The notes: generated from the sequence alone by a model not told the origin. A stretch of DNA of 64,000 bases from JAHDFB01 sp965658745 (GCA_965658745.1 CBFHTK010000003.1:1-64000); one strand, 5' to 3'; counted from the stretch's first letter, positions 29,837-39,650 are shown. Numbers and translations: made by a program.

Positions 29837-30712
29837 TTACTTATTCAAAACTTTAGCCATTGTGCTACCTATCTCGGCAGGAGAGTTTACAACATGAATT
29901 CCACATGATGCCATGATGGCCATCTTTGCTTCAGCTGTATCATCTTTTCCACCGATTATTGCACCAGCATGACCCATAGTACGTCCTTTCGGTGCTGTCT
30001 GACCAGCAATAAATCCTACAACTGGCTTTTTATTTCCTGTACTCTTGATATACTCAGATGCCAAAGCTTCGTAGTTACCTCCGATTTCACCAATCATCAC
30101 AATTCCGTCCGTTTCAGGATCGTTCATCAATAACTCAACTGCTTCTTTGGTAGGTGTTCCAACAATCGGATCTCCTCCGATTCCAATGGCAGTTGAAATT
30201 CCAAGACCAGCTTTCACGATTTGGTCTGCCGCCTCATAAGTTAGCGTACCTGACTTAGATACAACTCCTATTCGTCCTTTTTTGAATACAAAGCCTGGCA
30301 TAATTCCTACCTTAGCTTCATCCGGCGTAATCACACCTGGGCAATTTGGCCCTACCAAAGTAACTTGTTTATCCTTCAAATATTCACGTACCTTAACCAT
30401 GTCTTGTACAGGAATACCTTCCGTAATACAGATAATTACTTGAACTCCTGCCGCTGCAGCTTCCATGATTGCATCTCCAGCAAATGCTGGTGGAACGAAA
30501 ATAATACTCGTATTAGCCTTAGCCTTATCAACAGCTTCCTGAACTGTATTAAATACTGGTTTTCCAAGGTGCACTTGTCCTCCTTTACCCGGAGTAACTC
30601 CACCAACGACATTTGTTCCGTACTCAATCATTTGTTCTGCATGGAAGCTTCCTTCCTTACCTGTAAATCCTTGTACGATTATATTAGAATCCTTATTGAC
30701 TAAAACGCTCAT
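29837..30712 (-). CDS. sucD: Succinate--CoA ligase subunit alpha
   Basis: The alpha subunit of succinyl-CoA synthetase (TCA cycle, substrate-level phosphorylation), 291 aa as usual. The CoA-binding Rossmann part has IIVQGFTGKEGSFHAEQMI and VGGVTPGKGG. The phosphohistidine is H248 in MGHAGAIIGG. It also has VGPNCPGVITP and VSKSGTLTYE. The gene starts 3 bases after the FtsB-family gene. The beta subunit sucC is not in the window. Confidence 0.97.
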   Translation of the reverse strand: MSVLVNKDSNIIVQGFTGKEGSFHAEQMIEYGTNVVGGVTPGKGGQVHLGKPVFNTVQEAVDKAKANTSIIFVPPAFAGDAIMEAAAAGVQVIICITEGIPVQDMVKVREYLKDKQVTLVGPNCPGVITPDEAKVGIMPGFVFKKGRIGVVSKSGTLTYEAADQIVKAGLGISTAIGIGGDPIVGTPTKEAVELLMNDPETDGIVMIGEIGGNYEALASEYIKSTGNKKPVVGFIAGQTAPKGRTMGHAGAIIGGKDDTAEAKMAIMASCGIHVVNSPAEIGSTMAKVLNK

Positions 30713-30715
30713 AAA

Positions 30716-31030
30716 TTATTTTTCTTCTAAGTTTATTACAATTATTTCTTCGTTTGGTTTGTGCATGTAATATCGTTCTCGTGCATATTTCTCTTTATTG
30801 TTTTCAATATCGAAAAGTTGCTTTTTAGTTTCGATAATTTGCTCGTCTACCTGAATTTTCTCTTGAACCAATTTTGAAATAGAGTGCGATAAAGATCGAT
30901 GCGTTTGAAAACTAAATTTATCAAAAAACAAAACCCACACAGCAAAAACAACAAATGCTAATGCATACTTGTTGTACCACAATTTTGAAACCTTAGGTTT
31001 CAATGCTAGAAATATTTCCTTTAATTGCAT
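30716..31030 (-). CDS. FtsB/DivIC-family septum formation protein
   Basis: A 104-aa bitopic protein. A short cytoplasmic N-terminus is followed by a membrane helix at about 22-38 (YALAFVVFAVWVLFFDKF). A coiled-coil segment (LVQEKIQVDEQIIETKKQL) and the DivIC-type end EKYARERYYMHKPNEEIIVI follow. FtsB/DivIC proteins connect FtsL and FtsQ in the divisome. It is encoded between eno and sucD, with a -7 box of its own. Confidence 0.88.
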   Translation of the reverse strand: MQLKEIFLALKPKVSKLWYNKYALAFVVFAVWVLFFDKFSFQTHRSLSHSISKLVQEKIQVDEQIIETKKQLFDIENNKEKYARERYYMHKPNEEIIVINLEEK

Positions 31031-31062
31031 GCCATCTATAAACTTATGAGAATCTATTTCCT

Positions 31063-31070
31063 CAAAAGTA
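31063..31070 (-). promoter_or_regulatory. -7 promoter box for ftsB-like and sucD genes
   Basis: TACTTTTG on the minus strand matches TAnnTTTG, 32 bases before the FtsB-family ATG, in the 204-base gap after eno. No -33 at standard spacing was seen. Confidence 0.45.
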
Positions 31071-31234
31071 TACTATTTAGCTGATTATCACTTTACATAT
31101 TACAAAAAAAGTTAAGATGTAATCTTCATAAAATGAAACTTCTGTGCAAACAAATTTGAAATATTTCCCCAAAATAGATACTCAAGAAACCTTTGTTCTG
31201 ATGATATCTACCTTTCAATATCAAGATGGAATAA

Positions 31235-32521
31235 CTACACTCCGAAAATAGCTTTACCTGGATAAATACCCATATCTCCAAGTTCTTCTTCAATTCTGAG
31301 AAGTTGATTGTATTTAGCTATCCGGTCACTTCTTGATGCAGAACCAGTTTTTATCTGTCCCGTATTCAATGCAACTGCCAAATCAGCAATAGTGGTATCT
31401 TCAGTTTCTCCTGATCTGTGCGACATCACGCTTGTAAAAGCATTACGAGTCGCCATGTTCACTGCATCAATTGTTTCTGTCAACGTACCAATTTGATTTA
31501 CCTTAATCAAAATCGAATTTGCACATTCATCCTCAATACCTCTTGCCAGACGCTTCGTATTAGTTACAAACAAATCGTCACCAACAAGTTGAATTCGATC
31601 TCCTAGCGTCTGAGTAAGTGATGACCAACCAGACCAATCATCTTCGTCCAGTCCATCTTCAATCGAAATTATTGGATATTTATCACACCAGTTTTTCCAG
31701 TAAGATACCATATCCGATGAAGATAATTTATCACCCGTTGACTGATGAAAATGGTATACTTTCTCTTCTGCATTGTAAAATTCAGAAGCTGCAGCATCCA
31801 TTGCAATCATCATATCAACACCTGGCTTATATCCAGCTGACTCGATAGCTCTTAGTACAATTTCGATTGCTTCTTCGTTACTCTTGATATTCGGTGCAAA
31901 ACCACCTTCATCTCCAACATTAGTGGAGTAGTTGTTTTTCTTTAGAACGGCTTTTAGATGATGAAATACTTCAACTCCCATTCTTAACCCTTCAGAGAAA
32001 AAATCTGCTCCTACTGGTATAATCATGAATTCTTGAAAGTCAATGCTGTTATCTGCATGAGAACCACCATTCAAGATATTCATCATCGGTACAGGTAAAA
32101 CATGTGCGTTTACACCACCAATATATCTGTACAGAGATTGACCGCATTCACTTGCAGCAGCTTTAGCAGCAGCTAGAGAAACACCAAGAATGGCATTTGC
32201 TCCCATGTTTGCTTTATTGTCAGTGCCGTCAAGCTCGATCATCATCTCATCAAGCTGAATCTGGTCAGTTACTTCAAGGCCGATAAGTGTCTCAGAAATT
32301 GGACCATTGATATTTTCACATGCCTGAAGAACTCCTTTTCCAAGGAATCTATCTTTATCATTATCTCGCAGCTCTACTGCTTCGTACTTTCCGGTAGAAG
32401 CCCCAGATGGAACTGCCGCTCTACCTACATGTCCATTTTTTGTAAGTACTTCAACTTCAATTGTGGGATTCCCACGAGAATCAAGAATTTCTCTTGACCG
32501 TATGTCAGTAATTATGCTCAT
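31235..32521 (-). CDS. eno: Enolase
   Basis: Interconverts 2-phosphoglycerate and phosphoenolpyruvate. The 428 aa are the standard length. Conserved features: SGASTGKYEAVELRD, MNILNGGSHADNSIDFQEF, the metal ligands in IAMDAAASEF, ISIEDGLDEDDW and VGDDLFVTN, the catalytic lysine in ILIKVNQIGT, and SVMSHRSGETEDT. It starts 9 bases after carA and is probably co-transcribed with it. Confidence 0.98.
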   Translation of the reverse strand: MSIITDIRSREILDSRGNPTIEVEVLTKNGHVGRAAVPSGASTGKYEAVELRDNDKDRFLGKGVLQACENINGPISETLIGLEVTDQIQLDEMMIELDGTDNKANMGANAILGVSLAAAKAAASECGQSLYRYIGGVNAHVLPVPMMNILNGGSHADNSIDFQEFMIIPVGADFFSEGLRMGVEVFHHLKAVLKKNNYSTNVGDEGGFAPNIKSNEEAIEIVLRAIESAGYKPGVDMMIAMDAAASEFYNAEEKVYHFHQSTGDKLSSSDMVSYWKNWCDKYPIISIEDGLDEDDWSGWSSLTQTLGDRIQLVGDDLFVTNTKRLARGIEDECANSILIKVNQIGTLTETIDAVNMATRNAFTSVMSHRSGETEDTTIADLAVALNTGQIKTGSASRSDRIAKYNQLLRIEEELGDMGIYPGKAIFGV

Positions 32522-32530
32522 AATGTATAA

Positions 32531-33646
32531 TTATTTGGATTTGTGATTTTTAATTAAGTCGATAAACTTGTCGAACAGGTATCTTGAATCATGAGGACCA
32601 GGATTCGCTTCAGGGTGATGTTGAACGCTAAATGCAGGTCTATTTTTCAATTCAATTCCTTCAATTGTATCATCGTTTAAGTTTACATGTGTAACCTCAA
32701 TCGTATCAGCTTTTTCCTCCAATTCTTGTCGATTCACTGCAAATCCGTGATTCTGCGTTGTGATTTCACACTTGCCAGACTGAAGGTTAATAACAGGATG
32801 ATTCGCCCCACGATGACCGTGGTGCATCTTATATGTAGAAATACCGTTTGCTAATGAAAGGATCTGATGCCCTAAACATATTCCAAACATTGGTTTATTA
32901 CTTTCAAGCATTTGTTTGGCAGTCTCGATAGCATAATCCATACTTGATGGATCGCCTGGGCCATTACTTAAGAAATACCCATCAGCGTCCCAAGACACAA
33001 CTTCAGAATATGGAGTTTTAGCAGGGAATACTTTCAGATACGCTCCCCTATCAGCCATGCTCTGTAGAATGTTCCTCTTTGTTCCAAAGTCCATTACAGA
33101 GATCTTAACTTCTGCGTTTTCATCTCCTACAAAGTAAGGCTCGCTCGTGGTCACTTTACTAGCTAGCTCTAGACCGTCCATACTAGGAGTATCAGCAAGA
33201 AGCTTCTTTAATACTTCAATGTCCTCATGCTCCGATGAGATAATCGCATTCATTGCTCCTTCACTACGAATCTTACGGACAATAGCACGCGTGTCAACAT
33301 CTGAAATACACACCAAATTTTCTTGTTCCATGTATTCTTGAATCGACTGATCAGCCAAAGGTCTATGATAATCAACTGTCAGGTTCTTACAAATCAAACC
33401 CGCAATTTGAACCCGATCACTCTCAGAATCGGCGTTCATTGTGCCATAATTCCCTATATGTGCATTGGTTGTTACTAAGATTTGATTGTAATAAGAAGGA
33501 TCTGTAAACACTTCTTGATAGCCAGTCATACCGGTATTAAAGCATATTTCACCAGTAGTTGTTCCTTTTTTACCGTAGGCTTTGCCTTTAAAAACAGTGC
33601 CATCTTCGAATAAAAGGGTAGCGGAGTGGGTTCCTATATACGTCAC
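32531..33646 (-). CDS. carA: Carbamoyl-phosphate synthase small subunit
   Basis: Glutamine amidotransferase subunit that feeds ammonia to CarB for arginine and pyrimidine synthesis. It has 371 aa. The N-terminal CarA domain includes TGMTGYQEVFTDPSY. The class I glutaminase has the nucleophile C257 in MFGICLGHQIL and the His/Glu of HHPEANPGPHD. The start is GTG at 33646: no ATG precedes the conserved core, and the promoter box lies 24 bases upstream. carB is not in the window. Confidence 0.96.
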   Translation of the reverse strand: MTYIGTHSATLLFEDGTVFKGKAYGKKGTTTGEICFNTGMTGYQEVFTDPSYYNQILVTTNAHIGNYGTMNADSESDRVQIAGLICKNLTVDYHRPLADQSIQEYMEQENLVCISDVDTRAIVRKIRSEGAMNAIISSEHEDIEVLKKLLADTPSMDGLELASKVTTSEPYFVGDENAEVKISVMDFGTKRNILQSMADRGAYLKVFPAKTPYSEVVSWDADGYFLSNGPGDPSSMDYAIETAKQMLESNKPMFGICLGHQILSLANGISTYKMHHGHRGANHPVINLQSGKCEITTQNHGFAVNRQELEEKADTIEVTHVNLNDDTIEGIELKNRPAFSVQHHPEANPGPHDSRYLFDKFIDLIKNHKSK

Positions 33647-33669
33647 TTCGGAGGTTTTTTAAGTTCGCA

Positions 33670-33677
33670 CAAATATA
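33670..33677 (-). promoter_or_regulatory. -7 promoter box for carA-eno
   Basis: TATATTTG on the minus strand matches TAnnTTTG and is 24 bases upstream of the carA GTG. It supports that start codon. The -33 position is weak. Confidence 0.6.
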
Positions 33678-33719
33678 GTAAACAAGAACAATTTGAGTTG
33701 CTTTACAGGGTCAAATTCA

Positions 33720-34685
33720 CTACTTATTCTCAATTGTTTCAGCAAGATACGGATGTTGTTTTATTAGCATCTTTTCTGTTTCGCGAATCTTTAGCTGAAA
33801 TCGTCTGTTCGCTTCACTATTTTCGTGAAAAGATCTGTGTAGTTGCTGCTTCCTCAGTTTTTCCACTGACCTATTTAGTTCCTTGGTTTTAGAATCGAAG
33901 AACCGATCGCTAAATTTCTCCCATATATAGTCAACAGCCCTATCTGTTGGGTGTAAAAGGTCATCCTTATAAAACCTATAATCCCGTAGATCATCTATCA
34001 TCAACTCGTAAGATGGAAAATAGACAGCAGTTGTAGAGTAAACTACTTGGTGAATGCCTGAAAGCAAATGTGCTTTTGATTTTGAGTTCTCTAGAAGACC
34101 ATCGCGCAAGTGACGGACCGGTGAGCAGGTCAAGATGAGTTCTTTTGGATGTTCAGATTCTACACACAATGAGTGGATTTGTCGGAGTGAATCAGAAATT
34201 TTCTGGATGCTTAAAGTGGATTTTTCGTATACCTTGCTGGGTTGTTTATGGCAATTACCTACAATATCACCTGTTTGCCTTTTGGTGTAGACATTAGCCG
34301 ATCCTAGTGTAACTAATAGGAACTTGGCTTTCGCCCAAAAGACATGGAACGAATCTATGCATCTTGTCCATTTTTCAACCAATTCTTTCTTGCTCTTTGC
34401 ATTAAAATCCCCGTGAAAGTGATCATAAACATACATCGAATCTCTTTCGATAATGGATGCTTCATCCAGCGATTCCTTATTGACCAACATGGTCAAAACC
34501 CTTGCTATGGAAACCGGATTGTATAAGATGCCAACGGGGTTCTTTTGGGCCCTGAGCCCAAAATAAGAACACCTCGCCGTTATATTTTCGCTAAAACAAG
34601 ATCCTAGAAACATTAGACGATCGTGATGATGTATCACAGGTTCTGCTAGGCTTAATTGAAGTTCGGTACGCCATTTATTACTCAT
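33720..34685 (-). CDS. GSCFA-domain protein
   Basis: A 321-aa protein with the defining GSCFSE motif at residues 28-33 (LMFLGSCFSENI). It also has NPVGILYNPVSIARVL, LVTLGSANVY and a C-terminal block DDLLHPTDRAVDYIWEKF. The DDxxHP element resembles the Ser-Asp-His arrangement of GDSL/SGNH hydrolases, so an esterase-like activity is possible. The family is common in Bacteroidota and uncharacterised. The C-terminal ~60 residues are highly charged and helical. Confidence 0.88.
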   Translation of the reverse strand: MSNKWRTELQLSLAEPVIHHHDRLMFLGSCFSENITARCSYFGLRAQKNPVGILYNPVSIARVLTMLVNKESLDEASIIERDSMYVYDHFHGDFNAKSKKELVEKWTRCIDSFHVFWAKAKFLLVTLGSANVYTKRQTGDIVGNCHKQPSKVYEKSTLSIQKISDSLRQIHSLCVESEHPKELILTCSPVRHLRDGLLENSKSKAHLLSGIHQVVYSTTAVYFPSYELMIDDLRDYRFYKDDLLHPTDRAVDYIWEKFSDRFFDSKTKELNRSVEKLRKQQLHRSFHENSEANRRFQLKIRETEKMLIKQHPYLAETIENK

Positions 34686-34735
34686 AAGGCAAAGCTACAT
34701 GAATTTAAAATCAGTCAAATATAAACTAACTGAGA

Positions 34736-35257
34736 CTATACAGAGGACGCGGCACCTATCAAGATATTAAGCGACTCGCATAGTAGCTCTTCAGTATTTA
34801 GATCCAGTTTCTGGTCAATTTTCACTTCAGACTGATACAAATCAAGATGAGCCACAACTCGAGCATTTAATGCTTCAAGTGACCGCAAAAGTGATTTCAT
34901 AGCTTTTTCTCCTCTAGGAGAATGAGGTGTAAATGTTATCGGAAATACTGGTTTCGACATGAGTTCTCCAGATGTGGTAAGCCATTCAAGAGCATTCTTT
35001 AGATTAGCTGGCAAATTGTGTAAATATTCTGGACTAGAAATAACAATGGCATCTGCCTCCTTGATAAGCTGTCTCCATTCGGTTACTTCATTTGGCCATG
35101 GCGATACATCTCTCTGCGGTAAGTAAAGTGGTAATCTAGAAGGTAAATCGGTAAATTGCCAATCTAGGTCATTTCTCAATGTAGAAATCTTACGAAGCAA
35201 CTTGCTATTACTTGAATTTTGCCTCGGTGAGCCTGAAAAAGTCACAACTTTTTTCAC
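34736..35257 (-). CDS. NAD(P)H-dependent FMN reductase-like flavoprotein
   Basis: A 173-aa flavodoxin-fold protein. The N-terminal phosphate loop is TFSGSPRQNSSNSKLL, followed by ADAIVISSPEYLHNLPANLK and LKNALEWL, the pattern of the NADPH-dependent FMN reductase family (azoreductase and chromate reductase relatives). It probably reduces flavin or quinone-like substrates. Its ATG overlaps the stop of the peptidase S37 gene (ATGA), so the two are co-translated. Confidence 0.88.
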   Translation of the reverse strand: MKKVVTFSGSPRQNSSNSKLLRKISTLRNDLDWQFTDLPSRLPLYLPQRDVSPWPNEVTEWRQLIKEADAIVISSPEYLHNLPANLKNALEWLTTSGELMSKPVFPITFTPHSPRGEKAMKSLLRSLEALNARVVAHLDLYQSEVKIDQKLDLNTEELLCESLNILIGAASSV

Positions 35258-36555
35258 GACTTCTTTTCGCTACTTTTCAGAGGTGCCTTCAACCAACGAT
35301 CAAGCGCTTTTTTCATCATTTCTTGTTGATCTTCAGGATAGCTTGCCATTCTGGTTCTGTGCGAACCCTGATCCAAAATCATCAACATTGCGTCTTTCCC
35401 AACTGGCGGGATATATGTACATGCACCCCAAGGATCATATTCTCCCTGAATATAGATCATTCGTTTTCCCTTTTTATCTAAGCGAGATTTCACCCATTCA
35501 TTATAAGAAGGATCATAATCCAAAGAGACACCTCTCGGTGCAAAAATCGAATTATCATACACCTTCACATGCTTAATGAGTCCATCAAGATGATCATGCA
35601 TAAATCCGTAATAACCATTCTGAGTCATAAATTGATAGAAGGAAGGTTCGTAGTAACTGATCACTCCGTCACTATAGAAAGCAATTCCTACGACCATTTT
35701 AAGATGGTTATAGCATGTTTTAGGATCAGGTTCGCTTGGAACTGCATCACAAACATAGCCCATCTGCCAAAAGGAAAAAGGGTATTCAAGTATTGCGTAT
35801 TCGATAGCCTTTTCGATACCTTCGACTCGATTGAAAGTCATACCATTGGATGTTGCATCTGCTTTTGCGTACGATAGCAAACTGTCTTGAATAGAAAGAG
35901 CGTGACGTTGAAAGTCAAAGAGCTTGTTGCGGCATTCCTCAGTTCCTACTGTAGATATCAATTCATCACAACGTTTATCCTCACGTGCATTAGGTAGCGG
36001 AGCAACATACGGTACAGCTACTTTCACATCTCTTGGATAAGTTGCCTTATAATACATGCAAGTCGTGCCACCCTTACTTATACCAGTTGAGATCCACTCC
36101 TTTCTATAAATCTTTCCAAATGCTTTTCTGATTCGATGCAAATCTTGCATTGCTTGTTCGTTCATCAGGTACTTGTAATCTATACTATCTGGAACAGATT
36201 TTCCAAAAAATCGATATTCAACGATCAGTTGATTACTCTGCAAAAGATCGCTAAGTTCATAATGACGAGGGCCTGCCGCGTATCCTTCGGTTACAAATAA
36301 CATGGGTGATTTACGATCCACATGTGAGAGAAAAAGTCGTTGCTTAAAAGTACCTTTTGAATGATCGTCATGATCGAGCCACTGGTCAATCATAATCTCA
36401 TAAGATTCCGAATAGTGATGCTTGACATCAAAGGTTTCAAGCTTAGCATCGGGAAATAATTTCAGAACTCTCTCTTGTACATCAGTCTGAGCGTTGATAT
36501 TACAAGCCAAAAAGACAAGTACAAATACATTTAATATACGTTGCATATGAATCAT
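35254..36555 (-). CDS. Peptidase S37-family exported serine aminopeptidase
   Basis: A 433-aa exported protein with a signal peptide (MQRILNVFVLVFLACNINAQ, from the ATG at 36546; the ATG at 36555 adds three residues). The alpha/beta-hydrolase nucleophile elbow ISTGISKGGTT carries Ser160. A late acid and His are in EYDPWGA and QGSHRTRMASYP. This matches the S37 (PS-10) tripeptidyl-aminopeptidase family. It probably removes N-terminal peptides in the periplasm or outside. It overlaps the FMN reductase gene by 4 bases. Confidence 0.83.
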   Translation of the reverse strand: MIHMQRILNVFVLVFLACNINAQTDVQERVLKLFPDAKLETFDVKHHYSESYEIMIDQWLDHDDHSKGTFKQRLFLSHVDRKSPMLFVTEGYAAGPRHYELSDLLQSNQLIVEYRFFGKSVPDSIDYKYLMNEQAMQDLHRIRKAFGKIYRKEWISTGISKGGTTCMYYKATYPRDVKVAVPYVAPLPNAREDKRCDELISTVGTEECRNKLFDFQRHALSIQDSLLSYAKADATSNGMTFNRVEGIEKAIEYAILEYPFSFWQMGYVCDAVPSEPDPKTCYNHLKMVVGIAFYSDGVISYYEPSFYQFMTQNGYYGFMHDHLDGLIKHVKVYDNSIFAPRGVSLDYDPSYNEWVKSRLDKKGKRMIYIQGEYDPWGACTYIPPVGKDAMLMILDQGSHRTRMASYPEDQQEMMKKALDRWLKAPLKSSEKKS

Positions 36556-36605
36556 TTATCGTAAATTTTTTTGTGCTGAAAAATTATTACCAAGTCAAAT
36601 TACAC

Positions 36606-38627
36606 TCATTTAGATCCGTTGACTATCTCCTCTAGTCTTTTTGAATCAGCTAATTGAGGAATAGTGACTTTAAGTCTCTGGTCTTCCTCCATTGCACGCT
36701 TAATCGTCGAAATTGCGTGCGGGTTTCTCGCCCAATTTCTACGAGCAATTCCATTGTTAACATCCCAATGCAACATGGAGCGGATATGCTCTTCTGAAAC
36801 ATCACTTCCGTCAATATACATCCCAAAACCTCCATTTATCACCTCACCCCATCCTACTCCACCACCATTGTGTATGGAAACCCAGGTTGCTCCGCGGAAC
36901 GAATCCCCAATCACATTGTGAATTGCCATATCAGCTGTATATCTAGAACCATCATAGATATTTGCAGTCTCTCGATAAGGACTATCTGTCCCTGAAACAT
37001 CATGATGATCTCGACCTAATACAATAGGGCCTTTCAGTTTGCCATCTTTTAAAGCCTTGTTAAATGCTAGTGCAATACGAATTCGGCCAACAGCGTCAGC
37101 ATAAAGGATTCGTGATTTTGATCCAACAACCGGGATATTTACACCAGCTTTTCTTATCCAATTTATATTGTCAGATAGTTGTTCCTGAATTTCTTCCGGA
37201 GCTTCGGCAGCAATTTCTTCTAATACGTCTCCAGCAATCTTATCGGTTATAGCTAGATCGTCTAGGTCTCCTGATGCGCAAACCCACCTAAACGGTCCAA
37301 AGCCATAATCAAAACACATTGGCCCCATGATGTCTTCAACATAAGATGGATATCTAAATAAGCCTTTAGATTCATCTTTCCAAATATTTGCATTGGCTAC
37401 ACCCGCTTCTTTAAGAAATGCATTTCCATAATCCCAAAAATACATTCCCCTATCTGAAAGCTTATTTATTGCATCAACATGTCGACATAAAGTCTTTCTT
37501 ATTTCATCATTAAATTTCGCTTTATCCTCTAGTAAAAGTTCTTTCGCCTCATCAAAGCTATACCCTATAGGACAATAGCCCATATCATCAATATTATGCA
37601 GAGAAGTTTGATCACTACCCAAGGCAATATTAAGGTCGGAATCTGCAAATGCCTCCCATAATTCTACAATATTTCCGTGATGAACTAGAGCAATGGCCTC
37701 CTTCTCCTTTTGAGCTTTCGCAATACGATCTAGTAGCGCTGGTATATCTTGATAAACATTATCAGCAAGAATATAACCATCTGCAATTCTTTGATCTACC
37801 GCATCTTGATCAACCTCAGAAATCACACCTACACAACCACAAATTATTGCCGCAAGTGCCTGTGCACCGCTCATTCCTCCTAGTCCCGATGTAACAAAAA
37901 TTTCACCGTGTAAATCCTGAAGGCCATTCAATCTCCCTGCATTCAACAATGTAATAGTTGTTCCATGTACAATGCCCTGCGGCCCAATATACATGAATGA
38001 ACCAGCCGTCATTTGTCCGTAACTAGTAACTCCTAGCGCATTATATTTATTCCAGTCCTCTTTCTTGGAATAGTTGGGTATCATCATCCCGTTCGTCACA
38101 ACTACACGTGGTGCTTTGGCATGTGAAGGGAAGAGGCCCATAGGATGGCCAGAATACAAAACTAAAGTCTGTTCATCGGTCATTTCACTCAAGTATTGCA
38201 TGCATAATCGATACTGAGCCCAGTTTTGAAAAACCGCGCCATTTCCTCCATAAGTGATGAGTTCATGAGGATGTTTAGCGACCAGAGGATCTAGGTTATT
38301 ATGGATCATCAACATTATTGCAGCTGCTTGTTTGCTCTTACTTGGATATTCCTCGATTGACCGCGCATACATATCATATTCGGGACGAAATCTGTGCATA
38401 TAAATCCTACCGTATTCTTTTAATTCTTGATAGAACTCAGGAGCAAGTGCTTCATGCCATTCAGAAGGAAAGTATCGCAGCGCATTTTCAAGTGCTAGGA
38501 CTTCTTCATCGGATGTTAGCACTCCTTGCATATTTCTGACTGGAGCATGACTCACAGTGGAATCAAGGCTATTATTGGAAGGTAAACTAGTCGGTATTCC
38601 TTCTTGAATTGCTTCTTTAAATGTCAT
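36606..38627 (-). CDS. hutU: Urocanate hydratase
   Basis: NAD+-dependent enzyme converting urocanate to imidazolonepropionate in histidine catabolism. The 673 aa exceed the ~555 aa of the enterobacterial form and match the longer urocanase type. Motifs: YSGHPMGLFPS, TAGSFMYIGPQGIVHGT, VTSGLGGMSGAQ, VALVHHGN-type GNIVELWEAFADSD and a C-terminal NGGGVGWGEVINGGFGM. It has a complete promoter. No other hut gene is adjacent. Confidence 0.96.
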   Translation of the reverse strand: MTFKEAIQEGIPTSLPSNNSLDSTVSHAPVRNMQGVLTSDEEVLALENALRYFPSEWHEALAPEFYQELKEYGRIYMHRFRPEYDMYARSIEEYPSKSKQAAAIMLMIHNNLDPLVAKHPHELITYGGNGAVFQNWAQYRLCMQYLSEMTDEQTLVLYSGHPMGLFPSHAKAPRVVVTNGMMIPNYSKKEDWNKYNALGVTSYGQMTAGSFMYIGPQGIVHGTTITLLNAGRLNGLQDLHGEIFVTSGLGGMSGAQALAAIICGCVGVISEVDQDAVDQRIADGYILADNVYQDIPALLDRIAKAQKEKEAIALVHHGNIVELWEAFADSDLNIALGSDQTSLHNIDDMGYCPIGYSFDEAKELLLEDKAKFNDEIRKTLCRHVDAINKLSDRGMYFWDYGNAFLKEAGVANANIWKDESKGLFRYPSYVEDIMGPMCFDYGFGPFRWVCASGDLDDLAITDKIAGDVLEEIAAEAPEEIQEQLSDNINWIRKAGVNIPVVGSKSRILYADAVGRIRIALAFNKALKDGKLKGPIVLGRDHHDVSGTDSPYRETANIYDGSRYTADMAIHNVIGDSFRGATWVSIHNGGGVGWGEVINGGFGMYIDGSDVSEEHIRSMLHWDVNNGIARRNWARNPHAISTIKRAMEEDQRLKVTIPQLADSKRLEEIVNGSK

Positions 38628-38674
38628 AAGGACGGTGCATTTGAATAAGTGGTAAAGATGCTAATGATTTCCAA

Positions 38675-38706
38675 CAAAATTACCTAGAGTTAAAATTTTG
38701 GACAAA
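38675..38706 (-). promoter_or_regulatory. Complete Bacteroidota promoter for hutU
   Basis: On the minus strand a -33 TTTG (38706-38703) and a -7 TAATTTTG (38682-38675) are separated by 20 bases. The leader to the hutU ATG is about 40 bases. Confidence 0.7.
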
Positions 38707-38795
38707 TGTAAGATCAAAATGTGATTATGTCGAAAATTACTTGGTCGTGAACATTTGGTGAATCAAAAATTTAGTGGTAAAGAAATTTTAGTAAA

Positions 38796-38831
38796 CAAAA
38801 AAAGCCCTTCCATTACTAGAATGAAAGGACT
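38796..38831 (-). terminator. Terminator of the Cys-rich protein gene
   Basis: Minus-strand hairpin of 12 pairs including three G-U pairs: 38831-38820 with 38814-38803, loop CTAGT. It is followed by a run of seven T. It lies 27 bases beyond the stop. Confidence 0.85.
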
Positions 38832-38857
38832 TCAAATTTCTTGAACAAAAGAAAGAA

Positions 38858-39382
38858 TTACTTCTCTTCTGTTTTCGGCTTCTTACTACAACAAGCACCA
38901 GATTTACCTTCTTTTTTACTGCAACAACCAGCAGCTTTACCATCTTTAGAACAAGCTTTCTTTTTAGCGTTATCAGGAGTAGCACCTTCTTCCATGTCAG
39001 ATACCTTGATCATCTCTCCGTTACTTGCATTTCCTATGTCATTTGGTGATACGTTTACAAACTCATTCTTTTCAGCATCGAAAGATACTTGCTTGTAAGA
39101 TATTTTACCACTTGTTTCACATTTCTCTTCTTTGTAGAAAGAAACTGTACCAGATTCTGCACAAACTCTTTTTGTAATTGATGCATCAGCTTCTGCTCTT
39201 GATTCAGCAGCACTTAATACTTTAGTATTCATAGCAGTACTTGTAGTAGCAGTAGAAGCAGATTTTTTTGCACAACAAGAAGATGCCGCAGTTTTACTAC
39301 ATGCTTTTTTTGCAGTTTCTTGAGCCATAAGACCAGCTGTACCAAAAAGTGCAAATGCTAGAACGAACATTAATTTTTTCAT
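38858..39382 (-). CDS. Cys-rich exported protein with CCxKK repeats
   Basis: I do not recognise this 174-aa protein. A signal peptide (MKKLMFVLAFALFGTAGLMAQ) is followed by a Lys/Ala/Ser-rich region with SSCCAKKSAS. A central segment contains two single Cys (KRVCAESGTVSFYKEEKCETSG). The C-terminal tail has KKACSKDGK, GCCSKKEGKS and ACCSKKPKTEEK. Paired Cys with flanking Lys in an exported protein suggests metal binding or redox activity; this is inference. It has its own terminator and stands alone. Low sequence complexity makes homology difficult. Confidence 0.75.
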   Translation of the reverse strand: MKKLMFVLAFALFGTAGLMAQETAKKACSKTAASSCCAKKSASTATTSTAMNTKVLSAAESRAEADASITKRVCAESGTVSFYKEEKCETSGKISYKQVSFDAEKNEFVNVSPNDIGNASNGEMIKVSDMEEGATPDNAKKKACSKDGKAAGCCSKKEGKSGACCSKKPKTEEK

Positions 39383-39650
39383 TTCTTATTTTTTTTGTTT
39401 AATTGTTAATCAGTATACAACTCTAACACGATTATTTTCCAAAAATTGTTCCAATAAAAGCAAGTAGTTTGTAATACCAGAGTAAAATTAATTTAAAATC
39501 ATGAAAGTTGCATTAATTTAACTCGCATTTCATCGCTAAACAACTAAGCTCTAGCGCTATAAGAAGTCAAATTGTCCCATTATTCGGCACTTTCAAACTG
39601 TTGTTAATGTCGAGTTAAGGTTTTAATGAACACGATATCTCAACGAAATA

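Noticed and set aside
36606..38627. hutU as a fusion because it is about 120 residues longer than the E. coli type
   Set aside because: The longer urocanase form is a known variant, and motifs are spread along the whole length without an extra domain boundary.
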